A stretch of DNA of 20,752 nucleotides from Actinomycetota bacterium (GTDB taxonomy: Bacteria > Actinomycetota > Actinomycetes > Streptosporangiales > Streptosporangiaceae): contig PLIQ01000447.1 of assembly GCA_003140115.1 (NCBI GenBank), positions 9,322-30,073 on the forward strand, written 5' to 3'. Below are positions 7,292-14,062 of this stretch, one piece after another (position 1 is the first letter of the stretch; each line of letters begins with the position of its first letter). The notes beneath the pieces are model-generated. The model saw only the letters and a program-made list of their open reading frames with translations, made no database searches and was not told the DNA's origin. The position numbers and the translations under genes are program-made.

Positions 7292-8941
7292 TCAGGAGAT
7301 GCCGCCGGCCGCGCCGGCGGTAAGGTGCTGGGCGGTCCGCGCGGCCACGGCCATGATGGTCAGGGCCGGGTTGGCGCTGCCCTGGGTGGGGAGCACACTG
7401 CCGTCGGTGATGTAGAGGTTGGGCACGGCGAAGCTCCGGCCGTGCCGGTCGACCACACCGTCCCGTTCGTCCGCGGCCATCCGGGCCCCGCCGACCAGGT
7501 GGGCGTAGCGCTGGATGGTGATGACCTCGTCCGCCCCGGCGGCGTGCAGGATGCTCTCCATCACCGACTGCGCAGCGCGGGCCAGGGCGCGGTCGTTGTC
7601 GCACTGGGAATAGGAGAAACGGGCCACCGGCAGGCCGTAGGAGTCCTTCTCCTCGGCGAGCGTCACCCGGTTCTCGGGCAGCGGCAGGAACTCGCACAGC
7701 CCGCCGAGGCAGGACCAGTGCACGTAGTCGCTCATGTACTCGCGCAGCGCCGAACCCCAGTGCCCCTGCGCCGCGACGTGCTCGGCCCAGGTGATCGGCA
7801 GCGGCGAGACGGTCTGGATCGAGAACCCGCGCTTGTAGTCCTTGGCGGGATCGGTCTCGTAGAACGCCTCGGTGCTCACCTCAGGCGGCGGCGCCTTGTA
7901 CATCCGGACTTCGGCGTCGAAGCGGCCCGCGGTCTGCGGCGCGCCCTGGACCATGAGGTAGCGGCCCACCTGGTCGAAGTCGTTGCACAGGCCTTCGGGG
8001 AACCGGCTGGAGGCCGAGTTCAGCAGCAGCCGGGGCGTTTCGATCGAGTACCCGGCCACCGCCACCATCCGGGCCCGCTGGAATCGCTCCCGGCCGCCGG
8101 TGACGTAGCGCACCCCGATCGCCCGGCCGGTGCGCTCGTCCACGGCGACCTGGGTGACCATCGCGTCGGGGCGCACCTCCGCGCCATGCGCCAGCGCGTC
8201 GGGGACGTGCGTGATCAGCGGCGATGCCTTGGCGTTGACCTTGCAGCCCTGCAGGCAGAAGCCGCGGTAGATGCAGTGCGGGCGGTTCCCGAACCGGCCG
8301 TTGGTGATCGCCACCGGGCCGACCTTGGCCATGATCCCGAGCTTGTCCGCTCCGCGCAGGAACATCTCGCCGTTCCCGCCGACCGGGTGCGGCCGGTGCG
8401 GGTAGCCGTGCGGATCTCCCCACGGCCAGCGCTCGCCGGCTACCGGGAGTTCCTGCTCGATCTGCTCGTAGTACGGGCGCAGCTCGGGGTAGCTCACCGG
8501 CCAGTCGGCTCCCACGCCGTCCAGGGTGCGCGTGGCGAAGTCGCTCGGGTGAAAACGCGGGGTGTAGCCCGCGTAGTGGACCATCGACCCGCCGACGCCG
8601 CGCCCGGAGTTGTTCGAGCCCATCGGCACCGGATCGGACCCGGCGATCACCCGCGGGTCGGTCCAGTACAGGTGGTGCGAGCCCGCCTCATCGCTCACCC
8701 AGTCGGTGTCCGGATCCCAGAACGGTCCGGCGTCCAGGGCCGCCACCCGCCACCCGGCGCGGGCCAGGCGTTGCAGCAGCACCGAGCCGCCCGCCCCGCA
8801 GCCGACGATCACCAGGTCGATCTCGTCCTCGTCGGCGAAGCGGCGCATGTCCAGGCGCTGACGATGGTTGGTCCGGGTGCCGTCGTTGGGCAGCAGCCAG
8901 GCCGACTCGTTACGCGCCCGGACACCGTCTCGCGGACCCAT
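7292..8941 (-). CDS. GMC-family FAD oxidoreductase (gluconate-2-dehydrogenase-like large subunit)
   Basis: A 549-residue flavoprotein predicted to oxidise a sugar, polyol or alcohol. The FAD dinucleotide-binding motif VGCGAGGS is at about 46-53, with DAG closing the second strand at about 70-72. NNSGRGVGGSMVHYAGYTP (110-128) is the GMC flavin-attachment-type loop. The C-terminal domain has YAHLVGGARM (His481) and GSANPALTIMAVA (Asn524), matching the conserved His/Asn pair of the family. A three-cysteine cluster, PHCIYRGFCLQGC (Cys223, 229, 233), is notable. The start ATG 8941 overlaps the upstream TGA by one base (TGATG), so translation is coupled; a longer in-frame ATG at 9124 lies inside the upstream gene. 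No signal peptide is seen. Neighbours support a gluconate/sugar-dehydrogenase-like complex, but the substrate cannot be told. Confidence 0.88.
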   Translation of the reverse strand: MGPRDGVRARNESAWLLPNDGTRTNHRQRLDMRRFADEDEIDLVIVGCGAGGSVLLQRLARAGWRVAALDAGPFWDPDTDWVSDEAGSHHLYWTDPRVIAGSDPVPMGSNNSGRGVGGSMVHYAGYTPRFHPSDFATRTLDGVGADWPVSYPELRPYYEQIEQELPVAGERWPWGDPHGYPHRPHPVGGNGEMFLRGADKLGIMAKVGPVAITNGRFGNRPHCIYRGFCLQGCKVNAKASPLITHVPDALAHGAEVRPDAMVTQVAVDERTGRAIGVRYVTGGRERFQRARMVAVAGYSIETPRLLLNSASSRFPEGLCNDFDQVGRYLMVQGAPQTAGRFDAEVRMYKAPPPEVSTEAFYETDPAKDYKRGFSIQTVSPLPITWAEHVAAQGHWGSALREYMSDYVHWSCLGGLCEFLPLPENRVTLAEEKDSYGLPVARFSYSQCDNDRALARAAQSVMESILHAAGADEVITIQRYAHLVGGARMAADERDGVVDRHGRSFAVPNLYITDGSVLPTQGSANPALTIMAVAARTAQHLTAGAAGGIS

Positions 8942-9588
8942 CAGGTGCCCTCCCGGACCGGGTCGTCGGATGGCTGCGCGTCGCCCACCTCGAACGGCTC
9001 GAGCTTGCCCGCCCCGGCGTTCTTGTAGCCGCGCGGATAGGCCGGGCCGGGGAAGCCGATCTCGGCCCACCCGAACGGATGGGCGTAGAAAGCGGTGCAG
9101 GCGTACCGGGTCCACAGGCTCCACACGTGGGCGGCGGGCAGCCCGTGCCAGTCCGCTGACTTCAGGTCCTGCACCGCCTGGACCAGTGCTACCTGGTCGG
9201 TCTCCGGGGCGTCCGCGAACGGTGTGCCGCAGCGCTGATTGGCGTCCTCATCGAGATACGCCAGCGTGTCCCGCCAGGCCTGGCCGTCCTCGGGCATGTC
9301 CGCGTACCGCCAGCCATCGGTCTCTCCCGCTGCCAGCCGGGAGTCGACCATCTCCAGGACCGGGACGGCCTGCTCGCCGTCCTGCTCGTCCTGGCCCGTG
9401 AGCAGGTTGAGCAAGGCTCTCGCGCACGGTTCTTCTGATCCGGTGAAGAACTTGACCGCCGCAGGGGGCCCGGTTCTGGCCAGGACGACCTCGGCCGTCA
9501 CCTGATCCCAGTGCCGGGCCTGGCCCAGCACATCGAAACCGGGAAACCGGTCCGCCCAGCCGCGGGTTCCCTGGGTGGCGCCGCTCAC
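8941..9588 (-). CDS. Gluconate 2-dehydrogenase subunit 3 family protein
   Basis: A 215-residue soluble protein. Its C-terminal part, WTRYACTAFYAHPFGWAEIG followed by FPGPAYPRGY (about 155-185), is typical of the gluconate 2-dehydrogenase subunit 3 family. That family is the small partner of the FAD/GMC large subunit and in characterised complexes helps export or assembly. The start is GTG 9588-9586, which overlaps the upstream gene's TGA as GTGA and follows GGGAGAA. The frame is open upstream to 9867, but that part is a shadow of the membrane gene. Unlike many subunit 3 proteins it lacks an N-terminal twin-arginine signal, so this version may stay in the cytoplasm. An Asp/Glu/Gln-rich stretch (about 50-75) is probably flexible. 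Family assignment is good; the role follows from its neighbour. Confidence 0.82.
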   Translation of the reverse strand: MSGATQGTRGWADRFPGFDVLGQARHWDQVTAEVVLARTGPPAAVKFFTGSEEPCARALLNLLTGQDEQDGEQAVPVLEMVDSRLAAGETDGWRYADMPEDGQAWRDTLAYLDEDANQRCGTPFADAPETDQVALVQAVQDLKSADWHGLPAAHVWSLWTRYACTAFYAHPFGWAEIGFPGPAYPRGYKNAGAGKLEPFEVGDAQPSDDPVREGT

Positions 9589-10055
9589 TTCTCCCGCCGC
9601 AGGATCGCCGCCAGCAGCCCCATCCCGCCCACCATGGTGACCAGCAGCGGGGCCAGCAGCGGCGGTCCCATCTCCATGTTGTAACGGGCGTTTCTCCAGC
9701 CCCCGGGCTTCTGGGAAATGCCGCGCGCGTGCAGGTACAGGCCCTGCACTCCGTTGACCACGATCGCCGCGGACGTGATGGGGAGCGCCGTTTTCGCCAT
9801 CCGGCGACTGAAGAACCCGGCCAGGCCTGCCGCCGCTCCCACCGGCCCGAGGGCGACTGGGATCCACATCATCTTGTTGCCGAAGCTGGCGCTGTCGTGC
9901 TCGAAGTAGATCTCCGCCGCGGTCACCAGCGCTCCGGCCGCGGTGAGCGCCGAAAGGCTGCGCTCAAAACGCCCGGTCTCCACGTTGCGCAGCATCCTGT
10001 CGATGCCCTGCGCTGTCTGATCTGTGGCACCTTTGCGTGCGCGCCGAGCCGTCAT
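9585..10055 (-). CDS. Four-TM membrane protein, first gene of the GMC operon
   Basis: A 156-residue protein I cannot name. A basic N-terminus (MTARRARKGATDQ) is followed by four hydrophobic segments: LSALTAAGALVTAAEIYFE, MMWIPVALGPVGAAAGLAGF, LPITSAAIVVNGVQGLYLHA and PPLLAPLLVTMVGGMGLLAA. The loop RGISQKPGGWRNARYNMEMG before the last helix is distinctive. The start ATG 10055 follows GAGGAGGAC (10069-10061) at good spacing; an in-frame ATG at 10109 lacks one and lies upstream of the predicted transcription start. Its 4-bp overlap with the subunit 3 gene and shared promoter suggest it works with the GMC complex, possibly as its membrane anchor or quinone-side partner. That role is inferred from position only. 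The usual cytochrome c subunit of gluconate dehydrogenase is not found here. Confidence 0.8.
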   Translation of the reverse strand: MTARRARKGATDQTAQGIDRMLRNVETGRFERSLSALTAAGALVTAAEIYFEHDSASFGNKMMWIPVALGPVGAAAGLAGFFSRRMAKTALPITSAAIVVNGVQGLYLHARGISQKPGGWRNARYNMEMGPPLLAPLLVTMVGGMGLLAAILRREK

Positions 10056-10060
10056 CTGGT

Positions 10061-10069
10061 GTCCTCCTC
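10061..10069 (-). promoter_or_regulatory. Ribosome binding site of the GMC operon leader gene
   Basis: On the minus strand GAGGAGGAC lies 5 bases before ATG 10055, a near-perfect anti-16S match that decides the start of the four-TM gene. Confidence 0.8.
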
Positions 10070-10088
10070 TGTCGGCTCCGCACCGCAC

Positions 10089-10111
10089 TACCCTGGACCG
10101 CTCGGCCAAAC
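10089..10111 (-). promoter_or_regulatory. Predicted sigma-B/sigma-F-type promoter of the GMC/ThDP operon
   Basis: On the minus strand GTTT (10111-10108) is followed after exactly 14 bases by GGGTA (10093-10089), inside the longer form GGTTTG-N13-GGGTAGT. This fits the general-stress sigma consensus GTTT-N14-16-GGGTA. A transcript starting about 7-9 bases downstream would have a leader of roughly 25 bases carrying the GAGGAGG site. The match is visible; use by such a sigma factor is inferred. Confidence 0.72.
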
Positions 10112-10126
10112 CTGTCGGCCCGGCCG

Positions 10127-10150
10127 GTTTACCAGCACCTACGGCAGGTA
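10127..10150 (+). promoter_or_regulatory. Candidate stress-sigma promoter of the RsbW-like gene
   Basis: GTTT (10127-10130), 15 bases, then AGGTA (10146-10150) continuing GT. This is one mismatch from GTTT-N14-16-GGGTA. It faces away from the exact match at 10111-10089, with the two -35 boxes 15 bases apart. The leader to ATG 10263 would be about 105 bases. Confidence 0.45.
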
Positions 10151-10163
10151 GTGGGGGTAGGTG
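10136..10163. repeat. Inverted repeat CACCTAC/GTAGGTG
   Basis: CACCTAC (10136-10142) and GTAGGTG (10157-10163) are perfect 7-bp inverted arms with a 14-base spacer. The pair spans the candidate -10 of the RsbW-like gene, so it could be an operator or a leader hairpin. Confidence 0.4.
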
Positions 10164-10173
10164 TCGATGTGAC

Positions 10174-10205
10174 AGCCTGAGGCAGATCGATTACGGAGCC
10201 TGAGG
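10174..10205 (+). repeat. Direct repeat AGCCTGAGG x2
   Basis: AGCCTGAGG occurs at 10174-10182 and again at 10197-10205, 23 bases start to start. Both copies are in the leader of the RsbW-like gene, downstream of the candidate promoter. Confidence 0.55.
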
Positions 10206-10262
10206 TGGACAGCGGCGCATAACCGGTCCGGCGCAACCGGAACCGGTGGGGAGGGCGATCGC

Positions 10263-10763
10263 ATGGCCGATGACCACCCGGCAGGCGAACCAGGCGTCCC
10301 GGTCCTGGATCTAGCGTTCGATTCCGGCACGCTGGACGCACTGCGAGCAGGAGTTAAGGCTCATGCCTGTCAGGCGGGCCTGCCCGAAGACCGGGCCGAT
10401 GACGTGGTCCTGGCCGTTCACGAGCTGGCCGCCAACGCGGTCAGCCATGGCGCCGGCGCAGGACGGCTGCGTATCTGGAAGCTAGCCGGGGTCTTGCACT
10501 GCCAGGTCGAGGATGGCGAACCGCTGGCGTCCGGGCATCCGGCTGAGCCGCCAGAGCACGCGGGCAGCGAGGCGGCCGACGCGACGGATGCCTCCGGCCA
10601 GACCGCAGAGCACCCGTTGCCCAGCAGGCCCGGCCACGGCCTGTGGCTCGTCCGGCAGGTAGCCGACCGGATGCGGATTCTGTCCGGCGCTCGTGGTACC
10701 CGCGCCACGATCGCGTTTGACCTGCCCGGCCGGCGCCAGGGCCGGGGCTGCCTGCAGGCCTGA
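10263..10763 (+). CDS. RsbW-like ATP-binding regulatory protein (HATPase, anti-sigma kinase type)
   Basis: A 166-residue GHKL-fold protein of the anti-sigma/serine kinase kind that controls stress or sporulation sigma factors through partner switching. The N box is DDVVLAVHELAANAVSHG (46-63, with Glu54 and Asn58). The G1 aspartate lies in QVEDGEP (Asp84), and the G2-like loop is PGHGLWLVRQVADR (123-136). The strand RGTRATIAFDLP ends the fold. Between Asp84 and the G2 loop is a roughly 30-residue Pro/Ala/Glu-rich insertion (about 90-120), longer than usual and probably disordered. The start ATG 10263 follows GGGGAGGG. It stands alone; no sigma factor or antagonist is adjacent, but an RsbV-like gene lies 6.3 kb downstream (17054). 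Many actinobacterial relatives are orphans of unknown target, so kinase activity and partner are unproven. Confidence 0.85.
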   Translation: MADDHPAGEPGVPVLDLAFDSGTLDALRAGVKAHACQAGLPEDRADDVVLAVHELAANAVSHGAGAGRLRIWKLAGVLHCQVEDGEPLASGHPAEPPEHAGSEAADATDASGQTAEHPLPSRPGHGLWLVRQVADRMRILSGARGTRATIAFDLPGRRQGRGCLQA

Positions 10764-10779
10764 CGCGAAGCCAGCCCGC

Positions 10780-10803
10780 GTTTGACCCTGGCCGGGGCAG
10801 GTA
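10780..10803 (+). promoter_or_regulatory. Candidate stress-sigma promoter of the enolase-superfamily gene
   Basis: GTTT (10780-10783), 15 bases, then AGGTA (10799-10803) continuing GC. It is one mismatch from GTTT-N14-16-GGGTA. Transcription from it would leave a leader of about 40 bases before GTG 10850. Confidence 0.45.
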
Positions 10804-10849
10804 GCAGTCAGCCAGGAACAACGGAGCATGACCGCAAGGGGGTTCAGCC

Positions 10850-11959
10850 GTGCGCGATGACGGGCCGATCGTGCGGGAGATCACCGCCGCCGTCTATGTG
10901 ATCCCGACCGACGCGCCCGAGGCAGACGGGACGCTCGCCTGGGACCAGACCATCATGGTGCTCGTCTCCGCCCGGGCCGGGACGGCCCGCGGCATCGGCT
11001 GGACCTACGCGGCGGCCGCGGCGCAGAGCGTCATCGCCGACGTGCTGGCCGGCGTCGTGATCGGCCGCAGCGCACTGGACGTGCCCGGAGCGGCCGAGGC
11101 CATGGCCCGTGCGGTCCGGAACATCGGCCGGCCAGGGATCGCGGCGACCGCCATCTCCGCCGTGGACATCGCGCTGTGGGATCTGAAGGCGCGGCTGCTC
11201 GGTTCGTCGGTGACCCAGCTGCTCGGCCAGGCCCGGGAGAGCGTTCCCGTCTACGGCAGCGGCGGCTTCACCAGCTACGACGACGGCCAGACCCGCGAGC
11301 AGCTGGCCGGCTGGGTAGCGAAGGCTCATATCCCGCGGGTGAAGATCAAGATCGGCGAGAGCTGGGGCACGGACGAGCACCGGGACCTCGAGCGGGTCGC
11401 CCTGGCCCGCGAGGTCATCGGGCCGGACGCTGAGCTCTACGTCGACGCCAACGGCGGCTACACGGCCGGCCAGGCGGTGCGGATCGCCGACCGGCTCACG
11501 GAGTGCGGGGTGACCTGGTTCGAGGAGCCGGTCTCGTCGCAGGATCTGGCGGGGCTCGCCGCGGTCCGGCGCCAGGTCCGGCCCGACGTGGCCGCGGGAG
11601 AGTACAGCTGGTCACTGGCCGACTCGGCGCGGCTCATCGCCGCCGACGCGGTGGATTGCCTGCAGCTGGACGTGACCCGCTGCGGTGGCATCACCGAGTT
11701 CCTGCGCGGGTCGGCGCTGGCGGCCGCGCACAACCTCCAGGTCTCCGGGCACTGCGCCCCCAACCTGCACGCGCGGGTGGGCGTCGCGGTGCCCAACCTG
11801 CGGCACGTCGAGTATTTCCACGATCACCAGCGGATCGAGCGGATGCTCTTCGACGGCGCCCTGGACCCCGACGGCGGGATCCTGACGCCCGACGCGGACC
11901 AGCCAGGCCTCGGCCTGACGCTCCGGGAATCCGACGCCGAACGCTACCGCCGCGAGTGA
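10850..11959 (+). CDS. Enolase-superfamily enzyme (mandelate racemase / muconate lactonizing type)
   Basis: A 369-residue metal-dependent enzyme that would abstract a proton next to a carboxylate. The capping domain is residues 1-120. In the barrel, KIKIG holds the general-base Lys pair (165 and 167). The metal ligands are Asp199 in YVDANGGY, Glu225 in WFEEPV and Glu251 in AAGEYSW. LDVTRCGG (Asp274) and GHCAP (His301) form the His-Asp dyad of the mandelate-racemase subgroup, and Glu321 lies in VEYFHDH. Lys167 and His301 together suggest acid-sugar dehydratase or racemase chemistry, with substrate unknown. The start GTG 10850 follows AAGGGGG. The stop lies 6 bp from the stop of the convergent ligase gene, leaving no room for a separate terminator. 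A sugar-acid dehydratase would fit beside the gluconate-dehydrogenase-like operon, but this is inference. Confidence 0.88.
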   Translation: MRDDGPIVREITAAVYVIPTDAPEADGTLAWDQTIMVLVSARAGTARGIGWTYAAAAAQSVIADVLAGVVIGRSALDVPGAAEAMARAVRNIGRPGIAATAISAVDIALWDLKARLLGSSVTQLLGQARESVPVYGSGGFTSYDDGQTREQLAGWVAKAHIPRVKIKIGESWGTDEHRDLERVALAREVIGPDAELYVDANGGYTAGQAVRIADRLTECGVTWFEEPVSSQDLAGLAAVRRQVRPDVAAGEYSWSLADSARLIAADAVDCLQLDVTRCGGITEFLRGSALAAAHNLQVSGHCAPNLHARVGVAVPNLRHVEYFHDHQRIERMLFDGALDPDGGILTPDADQPGLGLTLRESDAERYRRE

Positions 11960-11965
11960 CGGCTG

Positions 11966-13564
11966 TTATGCGCTGCGGGCCGAATCGCGGAGCACCCGGC
12001 GCAGGATCTTGCCCGCCGCCGACTTGGGGATGGCGTCGATCAAGTCGAGCCGCCGGATCTGCTTGTAGTGCGCCACCTCGCCCGCGACGAACCGCATGAT
12101 CTCCTCCGAGGAGGCGGCGGCGCCGGGCCGCAGGACGACGTACCCGGCCGGAATCTCGCCGGCCTCGTCATCGGGCACGCCGATCACGGCGGCGTCGGCC
12201 ACGTCGGGGTGGCGGAGCAGGACTGCCTCCAGCTCGGCCGGGGGCACCTGGAACCCCTTGTACTTGATGAGCTCCTTGAGCCGGTCCACTACGTACAGGT
12301 AGCCGCCGGAGTCCATATAGCCGAGGTCCCCGGTGTGCAGCCACCCATCCGTGTCGACGGTCGCCGCGGTGGCCCCGGGGTTGTTCAGGTACCCCTTCAT
12401 CACCTGCGGCCCGCGCACCCAGACCTCCCCCTCCTGGCCGGCGCCGAGATCGGCGCCGGTCACCGGGTCGGCGATCTTGGTCTGCGTGCCGGGCACGGTG
12501 ACGCCCACCGATCCGGGCTTGAACCCGCCGGGCGGGGTCATGTGCGACGCGGGCGACAGCTCGGTCATCCCGTAGCCCTGCACCACCTCGCAGCCCAGCC
12601 GCCGGCTGGCCTCGGCGGCCAACTCCGCCTTCAGCGGCGCCGCGGCCGAGTTAAGCAGCCTGATGTGGCTGAGGTCGAACTTGTCGACCATCGGGTGCTT
12701 GGCCAGGGCGAGCACGATGGGCGGGGCGACGAACGAGCGGGTGATCCGGTAGTCCTGGTGGGCCCGCAGGAACTGCTCCAGGTCGAACCGAGGCAAGGTG
12801 ACGACCGGCACCCCGGCCCGCAGGTGCAGGTTCATCATGACCTGCATGCCGTAGATGTGGAAGAACGGCAGCACCGCCATGGCGACGTCGTCGGGCTCGG
12901 TCGGAAACGCCGCCAGCATCTGCGCCACGTTGGCCACCAGGTTCCGGTGGGTGAGCATGACGCCCTTGCACAGCCCGGTGGTCCCCGAGGAGTACGGCAG
13001 CGCCACCACGTCGTCCGGACCGACCGGGACATGCGCGGCCAGCGGCGCCCCCGCCAGCGCGCTCAGCGGCCTGACCGGCACGGTCCCGTCAGCCCCGTCA
13101 GCCCCGTTGGGCGCGTCAGGCTCTCCGGCCTCGCCGAGCAGGTAGACCTCGGTGGCTGCCGTCCCCGCGCAGGCACCGACGGCCGTCGCGGCCAGCGGCG
13201 GGATGGTCACCAGGATCCGGGCGCCGGAATCGGCGAGCTGCTGGTGCAACTCGGCCTGGGTGTAGGCCGGGTTGATCGTCGTGACGGATCCGCCGGTCAT
13301 CGCCGTCCCGTGGAACACCACGGCATACTCCGGGCTGTTCGGGGCCATCAGGGCCAGCACGTCCCCCCGGCCGAACCCGCCCGCCGCCAGCCCGCCGGCC
13401 AGCGACCGGATCGCGTCCTCCAGCTCACCATAGGTCATCACCCGCCCGGAGGCACCATCGATCAGCGCGGGCCTGTCCGGCTGGCCCGCGCCGCCCGCCA
13501 GGACATACTCGGTGAGCGGGAGATCGGAGATCTCCACGTCCGGCAGCGGGCTGTCATGGATCAC
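11966..13564 (-). CDS. AMP-forming acyl-CoA ligase, 4-coumarate-CoA ligase-like
   Basis: A 532-residue adenylate-forming ligase that would activate a carboxylic acid with ATP and load it onto CoA. The phosphate-binding loop is YSSGTTGLCKG (191-201). Later come QGYGMTELSP, the DGWLHTGDLGY segment, the hinge YVVDRLKELIKYKGFQV and the catalytic lysine in KSAAGKILRRVLRD (Lys519). The closest family by motif is 4CL-like ligases; aromatic or fatty acids are both possible substrates. I prefer GTG 13564 as start because IHDSPLPDVEI is the usual 4CL N-terminus and GGGAGG lies 4 bases upstream. ATG 13588 is the alternative and would add 8 residues. A short Ala/Gly/Asp linker (about 150-161) contains a small DNA repeat. 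It is probably the last gene of a leftward operon with the SDR and the unknown protein. Confidence 0.92.
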   Translation of the reverse strand: MIHDSPLPDVEISDLPLTEYVLAGGAGQPDRPALIDGASGRVMTYGELEDAIRSLAGGLAAGGFGRGDVLALMAPNSPEYAVVFHGTAMTGGSVTTINPAYTQAELHQQLADSGARILVTIPPLAATAVGACAGTAATEVYLLGEAGEPDAPNGADGADGTVPVRPLSALAGAPLAAHVPVGPDDVVALPYSSGTTGLCKGVMLTHRNLVANVAQMLAAFPTEPDDVAMAVLPFFHIYGMQVMMNLHLRAGVPVVTLPRFDLEQFLRAHQDYRITRSFVAPPIVLALAKHPMVDKFDLSHIRLLNSAAAPLKAELAAEASRRLGCEVVQGYGMTELSPASHMTPPGGFKPGSVGVTVPGTQTKIADPVTGADLGAGQEGEVWVRGPQVMKGYLNNPGATAATVDTDGWLHTGDLGYMDSGGYLYVVDRLKELIKYKGFQVPPAELEAVLLRHPDVADAAVIGVPDDEAGEIPAGYVVLRPGAAASSEEIMRFVAGEVAHYKQIRRLDLIDAIPKSAAGKILRRVLRDSARSA

Positions 13565-13606
13565 GGGTCCTCCCTCACCGGCGACCATGAGACCCCACGG
13601 GCTGCC

Positions 13607-14062
13607 TCATTGTGCGCCCAGCACCCGGCCCGCACAAGACCCGGTCGCCCTCGACGCTGAGAAGCTGGCGGCGGCGAGGGCGGCCTCGGTCAGCGCATCG
13701 GTCAGGGCGGCCCGGCGCCCGGCCGGGCTGACCGCGGCCAGCAGCAGCATCGAGGCGGTGTGCACGGCATCGAGCTGCCCGCCTATCTCGAGCACGGCCG
13801 GCCCCGGCGCCGCGGCGGTCAGCGCGGCCTGGATCAGGTGCCGGGTGCCGAGCACTCGCGCCACCCGGCGCGCCCGCCGGCTGGGGAGACGGCCGGTGGC
13901 GATGCGGATCGCGGGACCGGGCGCCAGGACCAGCGCCGCTCCGTAGCCAGCACGGACCACCTGGAGCCCGCGTCCCAGCCCCGCTCCGTACGGAGCACGG
14001 ACCGCCTGGAGCCCGCGTCCCGGTGTCAAACCCGGACCCGTCACCGGTGGCGTCCGCGCCAT
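13607..14062 (-). CDS. Small Ala/Arg-rich protein of unknown function
   Basis: A 151-residue protein I do not recognise. The N-terminal third carries two near-identical 15-residue units (GRGLQAVRAPYGAGL, then GRGLQVVRAGYGAAL). A basic segment (ATGRLPSRRARRVARVLGTRHLIQ) and two alanine-rich helices that could be weakly membrane-associated (ALTAAAPGPAVLEIGGQLDA; TASMLLLAAVSPAG) follow. Similar small proteins, often starting a motif like 'VR..YG..L.LAPG' before 'RVLG.RHL.QA', occur beside SDR genes in actinobacteria, but no function is known to me. The start ATG 14062 overlaps the SDR stop by 22 bp and is preceded by AGCGGG. It lies 42 bp before the ligase start, so it is the middle of a likely three-gene operon. 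Confidence 0.65.
   Translation of the reverse strand: MARTPPVTGPGLTPGRGLQAVRAPYGAGLGRGLQVVRAGYGAALVLAPGPAIRIATGRLPSRRARRVARVLGTRHLIQAALTAAAPGPAVLEIGGQLDAVHTASMLLLAAVSPAGRRAALTDALTEAALAAASFSASRATGSCAGRVLGAQ
13938..14027. repeat. Tandem duplication of a 45-bp unit inside the small unknown gene
   Basis: Two adjacent 45-base copies begin with GCTCCGTA at 13938 and 13983. Both contain GCACGGACC, then CCTGGAGCCCGCGTCCC. The copies differ at only a few positions, and 45 is divisible by three, so the duplication keeps the reading frame and produces the 15-residue protein repeat. Confidence 0.85.

Noticed and set aside
7302..7320. Hairpin CCGCCGG-N5-CCGGCGG at the end of the GMC gene
   Set aside because: It falls within Ala/Gly codons before the stop, has no T-tract on the minus strand, and the next gene follows 34 bp later, so a terminator is unlikely. 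A weak attenuator cannot be excluded.
7256..9028. 590-codon plus-strand open frame
   Set aside because: It is antisense to the GMC gene and has no motif or start signal.
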